The position numbers were made by a program, and so were the translations under genes. Shown here one piece after another: positions 17,861-26,772 of a stretch of DNA of 36,991 bases. Within the stretch, counting starts at the first letter, position 1; every line of letters begins with the position of its first letter. Below the pieces are notes generated by a model. That model saw nothing but the letters and a program-made list of their open reading frames with translations, was not told where the DNA came from and did not search any database. This stretch comes from a bacterium. GTDB taxonomy: Bacteria; Myxococcota_A; Bradymonadia; UBA7976; UBA1532. The stretch covers positions 1 through 36,991 of the forward strand of contig JAUHXL010000016.1 in assembly GCA_030426945.1 (NCBI GenBank), in the 5' to 3' direction.

Positions 17861-20632
17861 CTACTCCACCCGCTCCACCCAAACCGGCGCCGTCCACGCC
17901 ATCACGTCCGTATCCTTCTGCCAAACCTCGAGGTAGAAAAACCACCCCCCCACCGCCGGCACGTCCAACGCCACGCCCTGCCAATCCCCCCCCGGCACCC
18001 CATCGAACGTCGCCACCGCCTCCACCGCCTTGCCCCCAACCTCCCCCCGCCACACCGTCACCACCCAATCCCCCGGCGCGTCCGGATCCACCAACCGAAA
18101 CACCCCCGTCGCCCGCGCCCCACGCACGCCGAGCCGCCCGCCCATCGGCACCCGGTCGCCGGCGTAGAACGCGATCTCCAGGTTCGGATCCTCCGTCGCG
18201 TACGCCCGCGCCTCCCGCACCGCCCCCAGCAGCGCCTCCTCCGTCAACGCCTCCGCCTGCACCGCCGTCCGCGTCGTGTGCCCGTAGCCCCAGTTCGCCC
18301 GGTGGTTGTCGTGATTCGCGGCAGGCGCGAGCCGGAAGCCGTGCAGCAGGTAGTGGTCCCAGTCGCTGTGCGTCTTCACGAAGCGCGACACCTCGCCGGT
18401 CTCGGGGTCGACCGACAGGCTCGGGTTCACCGGCGTGTGGCCGCCCAGCTCCGTCCCCCGCGCGACGGTGACCTCCATCAGGCGCGCCGTGTCGGCCGTC
18501 GCCGCGGCGACGTTGCGCAGCGTCGCGCTCACCAGCGCTTCGTCGGGCATCGCGGTGCCGGCGATCCAGTCCTCGAGCACGTCGCGCAGGGGCGCGTAGT
18601 CGTCGAGGCCGTAGTCGTTGAACTTCTTCTTCGCCTCGCTGGCCTTGGGCAGGTCACTCAGCCGCACGCCGAAGATCTGGTCCCAGCTCCCGTTCAGGAA
18701 CTCCTCGTTGTGCCGGAAGGTGCGCGGGTGGTTGAACATGACCAGGGGGCGCTCGCCCTCGGCGCGGCGGTCCTTCACGAACTCGTCGTACAGGCGGTCG
18801 AAGGCGCCGGTGTCGACCTTGGCCAGCGTGCGGGTGCCCATCACGTTGACGTGGTTGCCGGCGCTGTTGGTGCTCCACTCCATCGCCGGGATGGCGACGA
18901 AGGCGCCGTTGGCGGCCAGGGTGGCGGCTTCGGCGGCGCCGACGATCTCGGCGTAGGCGTCGGGGGTCATGTTGGCTTCGGCGTTGGGGTCGTCGGCGCC
19001 GGTGACGTGGGGGCTGAGGGCCATGAAGTCCATGCCGCTGGCTTGGGCGACGCCGAAGGCGAAGCGGGCGGCCTTGGCGGGGGTCTCGCCGACCTCGACG
19101 TGCTCGGGGTTGCCGTGGTCGTCGAGCACCTCGGGGTGGCCGTCGTCGAGGGCGCCGCCGCCGGCGTGGATGTGGGCGTGCAGGTTGCCGAAGTAGGTCT
19201 TGGTGCGGGCGGCGTCCTGCTGGGCGGCGGTGAGGCCGGCGTCGAGGCTGTCGGCGGTGAGGCTCCACTGCCACAGGCGCGCGTAGAGGTCGACGAAGGG
19301 CTCGACGGCGGCGGGATCGTCGTAGCGGACGTAGTTCTCGTAGTTGTTGAAGAACGCGCTGCCCGACCAGTTGCCCGAGCCGTTGACCAGCACGCGGTCG
19401 TCGACGATGACCAGCTTGTGGTGCATCAGCTGGTAGGCCTCGGCGTTGGTCTGCTTGTAGCGAATCTGGCCGCCGGCGGCGACGATGCGGTCGACGTAGC
19501 GGCCGCGCAGCTCGTCGCGATCCTCGGCGTTGATGACGATGCGCACCGACACGCCGCGCTCGGCGGCCTGGGCCAGGCGCTTCTGCAGTGTGTCGAACAC
19601 CAGGTGGTGCATCAGGACGTCGACGCGGGTGGTGGCCTCGGCCAGGGCGTCCTCGATGAGATCGATGGCGCCGCCGCCGGGCGTGAAGCCCACGAGGCCG
19701 TCGACCGAGCAGGCGCTGGCGTCGTCGGGGCGGTCGGCCCACATGGCCTCGAAGTGGCACGCGAAGCCGGCGCGCAGGGGGTCGGCCTTGTCGGCGTGCA
19801 CGACGACGGCGCTCTCTTCGTTGATCGAGGTGCCCGTCGACGACCAGTTGTTGCTGCCGGTGAGCAGGGTGGTGTCGTCCACCAGCAGGAACTTGGCGTG
19901 CTGCAGGCCGGCGTAGCTGCCGTTGTTCTTGCCGCGGACGAAGCGCACGGCCAGGCCGGCGTCGCGCAGGCGGCGGGCGACGCTGCCGTCGCGATCCTGG
20001 CCGCCGTCGATGGCGACGCGCACCTTCACGCCGCGGGCGTGGGCGCGCTGCAGGGCGTCTTCGATGGCCTTCACGCTGAAGGTGAACTGCGCGGCGTCGA
20101 CGGTCTCGCGCGCGCCGTCGATCAGCTCGACCACGCGGCGGGTCATCGGCGAGCGCGCCACCAGTACGGCCTTGTCGTCGGCGTCGCAGACGTCGCAGTA
20201 GGGCGCGGTGAGCACGACCTCGTAGCGCTGGGCGCCGCGGCACTGGCTGCCGGCGGCGTCGACGAGCTGGCGCAGGGCGGCGGGGCCCACCCAGGGCACG
20301 TCGTCGACGGCCTGCAGGTCGCGGAAGCGGCGATCGTCGCCGGTGCCCACCACGCCGTCGGGGCCGGCGCGGAAGGTGACCAGGTTCTGCGCGGCGCGGC
20401 TGTGGACGCCGTCGGCCCTCAGGCCCTCGGCGTCGAGGTCGAGCCGGTTGACCCGCGCCAGCACGTTGGCCTGCGTGCAGCGGTCCAGGCCCAGGCCGTC
20501 GGCCTTGCCGTCGGGGCTGAAGGGGTCGTCGGCGCCGTCCGTGGCGGGGGCGTCGTCGGCGGGGCCGTCGCAGCCGGCGGGCAGCAGGGCCAGCAGGGCG
20601 AGCAGCGAGAGCAGTCGGGTGAGTACGCGCAT
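17861..20632 (-). CDS. Lipoprotein with HhH-like segment, tandem phospholipase D (HKD) motifs and C-terminal PHP/CehA-McbA-like metallohydrolase domain
   Basis: Signal/lipobox LALLPAGC; DLQAVDDVPWVGPAALRQLVDAA (HhH-like); HAKFLLVDDTTLLTGSNNWS and HHKLVIVDDRVLVNGSGNWS; then TYFGNLHAHIHAGGG...LSPHVTG...FNHPRT...NHDNHRANWGYG. Confidence 0.85.
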   Translation of the reverse strand: MRVLTRLLSLLALLALLPAGCDGPADDAPATDGADDPFSPDGKADGLGLDRCTQANVLARVNRLDLDAEGLRADGVHSRAAQNLVTFRAGPDGVVGTGDDRRFRDLQAVDDVPWVGPAALRQLVDAAGSQCRGAQRYEVVLTAPYCDVCDADDKAVLVARSPMTRRVVELIDGARETVDAAQFTFSVKAIEDALQRAHARGVKVRVAIDGGQDRDGSVARRLRDAGLAVRFVRGKNNGSYAGLQHAKFLLVDDTTLLTGSNNWSSTGTSINEESAVVVHADKADPLRAGFACHFEAMWADRPDDASACSVDGLVGFTPGGGAIDLIEDALAEATTRVDVLMHHLVFDTLQKRLAQAAERGVSVRIVINAEDRDELRGRYVDRIVAAGGQIRYKQTNAEAYQLMHHKLVIVDDRVLVNGSGNWSGSAFFNNYENYVRYDDPAAVEPFVDLYARLWQWSLTADSLDAGLTAAQQDAARTKTYFGNLHAHIHAGGGALDDGHPEVLDDHGNPEHVEVGETPAKAARFAFGVAQASGMDFMALSPHVTGADDPNAEANMTPDAYAEIVGAAEAATLAANGAFVAIPAMEWSTNSAGNHVNVMGTRTLAKVDTGAFDRLYDEFVKDRRAEGERPLVMFNHPRTFRHNEEFLNGSWDQIFGVRLSDLPKASEAKKKFNDYGLDDYAPLRDVLEDWIAGTAMPDEALVSATLRNVAAATADTARLMEVTVARGTELGGHTPVNPSLSVDPETGEVSRFVKTHSDWDHYLLHGFRLAPAANHDNHRANWGYGHTTRTAVQAEALTEEALLGAVREARAYATEDPNLEIAFYAGDRVPMGGRLGVRGARATGVFRLVDPDAPGDWVVTVWRGEVGGKAVEAVATFDGVPGGDWQGVALDVPAVGGWFFYLEVWQKDTDVMAWTAPVWVERVE

Positions 20633-20774
20633 GGGCGCGCGGTGTAAGCAGGGGGCGTGCCGGCGGGGCGGGGCGGGGCGGTGGGGGTTGGCGGCGCTGT
20701 GACCGGCCAGCGGGGCTGCGGGGGTGGCGGGTGGAGTGGCCGGGGCGTCCTCGCGTCCGGTCGCGAGCGGTCGT

Positions 20775-22193
20775 TCAGTCGCCCGTCACGTCCGCCGCCG
20801 TGAACCACAGCGCTTCGCCCGCATCGACCGCCTCGCGGATGGTCGCGTCGGCCTCGTCGCGGGCCGAGAAGAAGGCGAGGTGGATCGTGTGGGCGCCGAG
20901 CTGGGCGGCGACGCGCGTGGCGCGGGTGCGCAGGGCGGTGAGATCCTCGCGGGTGACCGCGCCCCACTTGCACTCGGCGGCCAGCAGGCGGCCTTCGGCG
21001 TCGAGGGCGACGATGTCGAGCTGGTCGTTGCCGTGGGCGTCCCACCACTCGCCCACGCGCATCGGCTGCAGGGGCAGGCGGGCGCCGCGGCGTACGAACT
21101 GGCGGCAGGTCTCTTCGAAGACGGGGCCGAGGTGCTCCGACAGCGTGGGCTGGACGATGCGCTGCCACAGCACCTCGGGGCGCTGCAGGCCGAGGCTGCC
21201 GGCGCGCAGCAGGGGGGCGACGCTGCGGTGCCAGAAGGTCACGTAGGGATCGGCGATGCGGTAGAGCGCGCGCTTCGAGCGGGCCGGGTTCTTCTCGGTG
21301 ATGGGCACGACGCGCTCGACGAGGCCCATGTCTTCGAGCCACCGCAGCGGGCGCAGCAGGGCGCCGCCGCTCTGGCCGACGCGGCGGGTGATGCCGCTCC
21401 AGGTGTGGTCGCCGGTCGCGATGGCCTCGAGGATGGAGTAGTGCACGCGCGCGTCGGTGAGGAAGGCGTCCAGCATGTGCTGGGCCTCGTCCACCAGCGG
21501 GCCGATGGGGTCGAACAGCGCGGCGGCGGCGTTCTCGGCCACCGAGCGCTGCGGATCGAGGCGGGCGAGGTGTCCGGGCAGGTTGCCGAAGGTCGCGTAG
21601 GCGATCAGGCGGTCGAGCGGGCTGTAGCCGGGCAGGAACGCGGCGGCGTCGGCGACGTCGAACGGGCCGAACAGCAGCCGCGCGGTGCGGCGGCCGTAGA
21701 GGGGCTGGTCGGCCTCCTCGAGCGCGCGCATCGCGGTGACGAACGAGCCGCTCAGGACGAGCTTGATCGGCCGGCCGACGAAGTCGTGATCCCAGTAGCG
21801 CTGGAGGATCGAGGGCAGCGCGGGCGAGGCCGCGGAGAGGTAGGGGAACTCGTCGAGAACGAGGACGAAGGGCGTGTCGCCGACGCGGCGTCCGAGGTCG
21901 TCGAGCAGCTGCTCCCAGGACGCGAAGGTGACGCCGGCGCGCAGGGCGGGATCGTCGAAGCGCTCGCCGACCAGCCGGGACAGGTGGACGAGCTGCTCGC
22001 CCTCGGTGCGGCGGGTGGCCTGGTAGTAGAGGCCGCCGGTGTGCTGGGCGAAGCGCGACAGCAGGTGGCTCTTGCCGACGCGGCGGCGGCCGAGGACGAA
22101 GACGAGGTCGGGCTGGGGGCGCTGGGCGATGCGCTCGAGGGCGCGCCACTCGGCGTGGCGGTCGAACACGTCGGGGGGCTTCGTGGACGGCAT
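20775..22193 (-). CDS. AAA ATPase (archaeal-type P-loop ATPase) with DUF234-like C-terminal nuclease-like domain
   Basis: FVLGRRRVGKSHLLSRF (Walker A), FVLVLDEFPYL (Walker B), C-terminal DIVALDAEGRLLAAECKWG (D...ExK). Confidence 0.85.
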   Translation of the reverse strand: MPSTKPPDVFDRHAEWRALERIAQRPQPDLVFVLGRRRVGKSHLLSRFAQHTGGLYYQATRRTEGEQLVHLSRLVGERFDDPALRAGVTFASWEQLLDDLGRRVGDTPFVLVLDEFPYLSAASPALPSILQRYWDHDFVGRPIKLVLSGSFVTAMRALEEADQPLYGRRTARLLFGPFDVADAAAFLPGYSPLDRLIAYATFGNLPGHLARLDPQRSVAENAAAALFDPIGPLVDEAQHMLDAFLTDARVHYSILEAIATGDHTWSGITRRVGQSGGALLRPLRWLEDMGLVERVVPITEKNPARSKRALYRIADPYVTFWHRSVAPLLRAGSLGLQRPEVLWQRIVQPTLSEHLGPVFEETCRQFVRRGARLPLQPMRVGEWWDAHGNDQLDIVALDAEGRLLAAECKWGAVTREDLTALRTRATRVAAQLGAHTIHLAFFSARDEADATIREAVDAGEALWFTAADVTGD

Positions 22194-22240
22194 GGGGCGC
22201 TCCCTGCGCGAGGATGGACGAGCGCCAGGCGTGTGGACCT

Positions 22241-22345
22241 GGAACTTTTAGCGATGAAACTTCCGGTTGCGGAACTTCCGGCGGTGGAACTTCCAGCGGT
22301 GGAACTTCCGGCGGTGGAAGTTCCAGTCGTGGACGTTAGCGGCCG
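22241..22345. repeat. Tandem 15-bp repeat array, about seven units, core GGAACTTCC
   Basis: Units at 22241 ggaacttttagcgat, 22256 gaaacttccggttgc, 22271 ggaacttccggcggt, 22286 ggaacttccagcggt, 22301 ggaacttccggcggt, 22316 ggaagttccagtcgt, 22331 ggacgttagcggccg (degenerate). Confidence 0.9.
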
Positions 22346-22601
22346 GCGCTCAGCCCGTCAATCCGCGGGAAGGGCCGCGAGCACGGCGTGGGCGCTGGCT
22401 TCGTCGCCGGCGAGGGTGACGGTGGCGCTGGTGGTGGGTTGGTCGGTCGACCAGGGCGACCGCCCGGTGGGCGTGGCGCAGGCCCCGGGGGGCGCCGGTG
22501 GCGAGGGCGCGGCGGGCGGCGTGCTGGTGGTGCTCGGCCCAACGTACGGGGCGGCGCTCGCTCCGGCGACCTACCGGTCGAGCTGTTCGCGTAGGTTGGG
22601 C

Positions 22602-22937
22602 TCACTGGCCGCCTTTGCGCAGCAGCTCGGCGAGGGCGTCCGGATCGAGGCGGCGTCGCGGTCGGCCCTCGGCCCAGGTGGGGAAGTCGTCGGTGAGCGC
22701 GGTGCCGCGGGCGTCGAAGTGGAAGAGGCGCGTCTCGCGCCGGTCGCACGCCGTGCGCAGCGCGTCGTAGGCCCGGTGCAGCAGGCGGAAGCGCGCCGGA
22801 TCGCGGTCCGGTGGGTGGCGCCGCAGCAGCGCCTGGTAGGCCGCCTCGACCTGCGCGTCGGTGGCGTCTTCGGGCACGTCGAGCACGGCGAAGGGGTACA
22901 CCCGGGGCCTCCTACTCGTCTGGGTCGGCGTCGACAT
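22602..22937 (-). CDS. J-domain-like protein with degenerate HPD motif
   Basis: YPFAVLDVPEDATDAQVEAAYQALLRRHPPDRDPARFRLLHRAYDALRTA; start ATG 22937 within ORF 22602..23135, overlapping the upstream TPR-like gene. Confidence 0.72.
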   Translation of the reverse strand: MSTPTQTSRRPRVYPFAVLDVPEDATDAQVEAAYQALLRRHPPDRDPARFRLLHRAYDALRTACDRRETRLFHFDARGTALTDDFPTWAEGRPRRRLDPDALAELLRKGGQ

Positions 22938-25221
22938 CGTCGGCGAGGGGTAGCTGCGGCTGTGCGTCGTCGCGCCGTCGGCGGCCTGGTCGGGCGCTCG
23001 GCGCAGCGACGGCCGGGCCGGCCGGCGAGGGCCCGGGGGCGTTCGCCGGCGGGGGAGGCGAGAGGCCTTCGAGGTACTGCTCGATCTCGTCGAGCAGATC
23101 GAAGGCCCGCCGCCGGTCCCACCACCCGGGGCCAAACACCGGCTTGCCCGTGGCGTCCAGCTCGTTCGACCCGAGGTGGGGCCGGAGGTCGTCGTCCGCG
23201 GTGGTGAAGGCGTCCGCGGGCAGCTTCAACACCAGCGCCATGTCGTAGCGGGCGATGACGAACTCGACGTCGGTCGGATCGAGCGCCAGGCCCTGCAGCG
23301 CGAGGGCCAGCGACGGCTCGGGCGAGCCGACCGCCTCGAGGGCCAGGCGCACGAAGCGCGCGGAGGACAGCGTCGGCGTGGCGGTCACGGCGGCGTGGTC
23401 CAGCACGCGGCGCAGCACCATGTCGCGCGACTCCTTGGCGCGGCGCGCCTGCCACAGCAGGAGCACCGCCTCGAAGTCCTCGGTGGTGGGCGGCGTGGTG
23501 GTGGCCTCGAGGAAGTACGGGAAGCAGGGATCGAAGTACAACCGTCGGAGCGTCTTCCCGCTGGCCTGGAGGTACGCCAGATCGGCGTACGCGAGCCACA
23601 GCCAGGGGCGCGGATCGATCGCGAGGGCGGCGTCGCGCACGGCCTCCGCGGCCTCGACCCAGCCGGCGCGCAGCTCGAAGATGGCCTCCTGGGCGGCGAG
23701 ATCGAGGGCGAGGTCGGATGGCAGATGGGGCGTGGCGCGCGCCTCCGCGAAGAGCGCGCGGGCGGCGTCGTCCTGGCCCGCCTTGGCCTTCTTGCGGGCC
23801 TTGCCGGCCAGCAGCCGCGCCTGCAGCGCGTCGAGCTCGACATCGTGGGGGTGCAACTCGGCGGCTCGGCGGGCGTAGCGCAGGCCCTTGTCCCAGGACC
23901 TGCGGTCCCCACACGCCTCGGCCGCGCGGCGCAGCGCGTCGGGCGCGTCGGGGAAGCGCGCGACGTAGGCCTCGAGCACCTGCGTGCGCTCGCTGCGGCC
24001 CGCGCCCGAGGCCGCCTCGATCAGGGCCGGCCACCACGCAGGCTCGTCGGGATCGGCTTCGGTGGCGGCTCGCAGGTTCGCGAAGGCCGCCACGCGATAC
24101 TCCTCGGCGGCCGCCCGATGGTGGTGTCGCTGCCCCCAAGACCGTTCGGCCTTGGCCTCGAAGACGGCCGCGCCCAGCGCGAGCACGACGCCGCAGTGGT
24201 GGAGGACCGTGGCCCGGTCGGCGGGCGGCAGTCTCTCGGCCAGCGCCCGCCAGTGGTGGATGGCCTGGGGCGTCTCTTCTTCGAGCTCGGCGGCGTGGGC
24301 CGCGAGGATCAGCGGATCGACCCGGTCGTCCTGCCCCGGCAGGGCGCGGCGGACGCGCTCGACGGCCGCGCGGGGCGGCACGCCCAGCGCAGCGATCGCG
24401 CCGGGCAGGTCGCGCGCGAGCATGAGCTGGGCCGACGGCGAGAGCGCGTCGAAGGTGGCCGCGACCGCGGAGAGGGCCTGGTTCGGCTCGCCCGCGCGGA
24501 GCGCGGTCAGCGCGCCCTGCAGGGCGGTGAGATCGTCCGATCCGCTCGGCGGGGCGCCCTCGAGCAGCCGGGCGACCACGGGGCCGAAGGTCGGGGTCTC
24601 GCGCAGGGGCGCCCACCGCAGCGCGGCCTGCTCGTCGTCCCGGTCGTACCAGGCGGCGAGCCCGCGGAGGAAGCGCTGCGGGCCCTCGAACGCCGGGGCG
24701 TCGCCGACGGCGAGCTGCGCCGCGGTGGCGGTCGCGTCGTCGCCAGCCGCCAGGTGGGCCGAGGCGCCGCGCAGGTGCTGGGCCCGCTCGACCCAGTCGG
24801 CGGGCAGGCCCTCGAGCGCGAGCAGAGCGTCCGCGTCGTCGTCGCCGAGCATCAGCAGCGCGTCGGCCAGGGTGGTGAGCGTCGCGGCGTCGGCGCGGAC
24901 ATCCGGCGGCAGGGCGCGAACCTCGTCGACCGCGGCGGTGGGCGCGTGGGTGACGAGCCAGCGCAGACGGTCGGGGTGCAGCCGGTCGGCGGGCCGCGGC
25001 CAGAAGCGGTCGAGCACGGCGACGGCGTCGTCGAGCCGGCCCTTGCCGACGAACCGCGTGGCCTTCTCGAGCCAGTAGTCGAGCGCGCCGTCGTCGTTCG
25101 AGGTCGCCTGCGGCGGTGCCGCGACAGCCTTCGATTTGGGCTTGGACTTCTTGCGTTTGGAGCGGGCCGCGACGTCTCCCGGCGAGACACCGCAGATGGC
25201 AGAGCAGGGGGAGGGCCTCAT
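22912..25221 (-). CDS. Large helical-repeat (TPR-like) protein
   Basis: Repeated amphipathic helical motifs rich in A/L (e.g. DALQARLLAGKARKKAKAGQDDAARALFAEARA, RYARRAAELHPHDVELDAL). Start uncertain; MRPSP... used. Confidence 0.7.
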   Translation of the reverse strand: MRPSPCSAICGVSPGDVAARSKRKKSKPKSKAVAAPPQATSNDDGALDYWLEKATRFVGKGRLDDAVAVLDRFWPRPADRLHPDRLRWLVTHAPTAAVDEVRALPPDVRADAATLTTLADALLMLGDDDADALLALEGLPADWVERAQHLRGASAHLAAGDDATATAAQLAVGDAPAFEGPQRFLRGLAAWYDRDDEQAALRWAPLRETPTFGPVVARLLEGAPPSGSDDLTALQGALTALRAGEPNQALSAVAATFDALSPSAQLMLARDLPGAIAALGVPPRAAVERVRRALPGQDDRVDPLILAAHAAELEEETPQAIHHWRALAERLPPADRATVLHHCGVVLALGAAVFEAKAERSWGQRHHHRAAAEEYRVAAFANLRAATEADPDEPAWWPALIEAASGAGRSERTQVLEAYVARFPDAPDALRRAAEACGDRRSWDKGLRYARRAAELHPHDVELDALQARLLAGKARKKAKAGQDDAARALFAEARATPHLPSDLALDLAAQEAIFELRAGWVEAAEAVRDAALAIDPRPWLWLAYADLAYLQASGKTLRRLYFDPCFPYFLEATTTPPTTEDFEAVLLLWQARRAKESRDMVLRRVLDHAAVTATPTLSSARFVRLALEAVGSPEPSLALALQGLALDPTDVEFVIARYDMALVLKLPADAFTTADDDLRPHLGSNELDATGKPVFGPGWWDRRRAFDLLDEIEQYLEGLSPPPPANAPGPSPAGPAVAAPSARPGRRRRDDAQPQLPLADDVDADPDE

Positions 25222-25364
25222 GGGGGAGCGGGGAGGTGGGCCCCGCCAAAATCCACCCCACCCCGCCGCAACAGCGCGCCGGGGTGGGGTGGGCGCGGCC
25301 CGAGGTGTGGAGGCGCGCGCCCCGGGTGGTCACCCGAGGGCGCGCGCGGGAGCGAGGCCGTGGC

Positions 25365-26642
25365 TCAGCGCAGGCAGCGGCCGCCGCGCTTCGACTTCTT
25401 GCCCTTCTTCTTGGACTTGCCGCGGTCGTGGCTCCAGTCCGGGCGGCCCCGATCGTCGTCGTCCCGGCCGCCGCGATCCTCGTCCGCGTCGTCGTCGCGG
25501 TCGTCGTCGTCGTCGCGGTCGTCGTCGTCGTCCTCGTCGTCGTCGTCCTCGTCGAGGCCGCCGTGATCGTCGTCGTCGTCGTCGCTGCCGATGCCGTTGT
25601 CGCCGTCGTCGCCGCCGGGGCCACACAGCGCGCCGCCGTCCTTGCTGGCGCCCTCGAGCACCTCGAAGTCGCCGGCCATGTCGCCGGGGCCGATCTCGAC
25701 CGAGCAGCTCGTGTGCAGCGAGCCGTGGTAGGCGTAACCGGCCAGCAGGTGGATCTTCGGGCCCATCATCCGGTGGTTGTGGCGGCCGTCGAAGCTGAAG
25801 GCCTCGCCGGGCTCGACCCGGCCCGAGAACAACGTGCGGCCCCAGTGATCCAGCACGCGGACGTCGGCGCCGTGCTCACCCTGCCAGGCCAGCGTGAGGT
25901 CGGTGACGCCGCCCTCGCACGCGCCGCAGTCCTCGGGGGGCGGCGCGCACACGCCGCCGTCGTCGGCGAGGTGGTTGCAGTCGTTGTCGAGGCCGTCGCA
26001 CAGCTCGGCGGCGCCGAAGTAGACGGCCGCCTCGCCGTCGTCGCAGTCGCCGCCGCAGCTGGTCTGGCCGTCGCCGTCGCGGTCGTAGCCCTCGTCGATG
26101 TTGCCGTCGCAGTTGTCGTCGAAGCCGTTGCAGTACTCGGCGTTGCCCGGCCGGATCAGGACGTTGTCGTCGTCGCAGTCGCCCTTGCAGGTGGTCCAGC
26201 CGTCGCCGTCCTGGTCGAAGCCCTCGTCGATGCTCCAATCGCAGTCGTTGTCGACCTCGTCGCAGATCTCGGCGGCGCCGGTGTAGACGCTGGGATCGGT
26301 GTCGTCGCAGTCGCCGGCGCACCAGGTCTGGCCGTCGCCGTCGGCGTCGTAGCCCTCGTCGATCTTGCCGTCGCAGTTGTCGTCGAAGCCGTTGCAGTAC
26401 TCGTCGTTGCCGGGGCGGGCGAAGACGTTGTCGTCGTCGCAGTCGGGGGCGCGGCCGTCGTCGCCGGGGTCGCCGGGGGCGCAGGTGTCGTAGCCGTCCT
26501 CGTCGAGGTCGACGCACGTCACCGGGTCGAGGAGGGGGTTCCCGCCCTGATCGCCGCCGCCGATCTGATTCTGGGCGAGGGCCGCGCCGGCGGCCGAGGC
26601 CAGGCCGGCGGCGATGAGGGCCATGAGGAAGCGTCCGCGCAT
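25365..26642 (-). CDS. MopE-like putative metal-binding repeat protein with Asp-rich, Lys-terminated tail
   Basis: Signal peptide MRGRFLMALIAAGLASAAGAALAQ (start ATG 26642); repeats of DCDDxNxxxxPGxxExCNGFDDNCDGxIDEGYDxDGDGxTxC; tail DDDDDDHGGLDEDDDDEDDDDDRDDDDD...KSKKKGKKSKRGGRCLR. Confidence 0.88.
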   Translation of the reverse strand: MRGRFLMALIAAGLASAAGAALAQNQIGGGDQGGNPLLDPVTCVDLDEDGYDTCAPGDPGDDGRAPDCDDDNVFARPGNDEYCNGFDDNCDGKIDEGYDADGDGQTWCAGDCDDTDPSVYTGAAEICDEVDNDCDWSIDEGFDQDGDGWTTCKGDCDDDNVLIRPGNAEYCNGFDDNCDGNIDEGYDRDGDGQTSCGGDCDDGEAAVYFGAAELCDGLDNDCNHLADDGGVCAPPPEDCGACEGGVTDLTLAWQGEHGADVRVLDHWGRTLFSGRVEPGEAFSFDGRHNHRMMGPKIHLLAGYAYHGSLHTSCSVEIGPGDMAGDFEVLEGASKDGGALCGPGGDDGDNGIGSDDDDDDHGGLDEDDDDEDDDDDRDDDDDRDDDADEDRGGRDDDDRGRPDWSHDRGKSKKKGKKSKRGGRCLR

Positions 26643-26772
26643 GTCGCTGCTCCTGGTCGGTGGTGGGGGCACCAACGACCATAGCGGGCCACATGACGAA
26701 AGCAAGTTTTAGAAGAAAAAGAAGATGAAGGTGGAGGGGTGGATGCGGCGGCGAGCGTGCGCGGACCTGCCA

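Noticed and set aside
17687-20647. 986-aa plus-strand ORF opposite the PLD/PHP lipoprotein
   Set aside because: Antisense to a motif-supported gene; His/Arg/Val-rich low-complexity product.
22241-22345. CRISPR array
   Set aside because: 15-bp contiguous units with no spacers; too short and regular, so interpreted as a tandem iteron/minisatellite.
22346-22600. Possible gene between the 15-bp array and the J-domain gene
   Set aside because: The best minus frame ends in ...STDQPTTSATVTLAGDEASAHAVLAALPAD* but has no usable start after an in-frame TAG; could be a remnant but unsupported.
25116-26684. Plus-strand ORF with poly-Val tract
   Set aside because: Mirror of the Asp codons in the MopE-like gene on the opposite strand.
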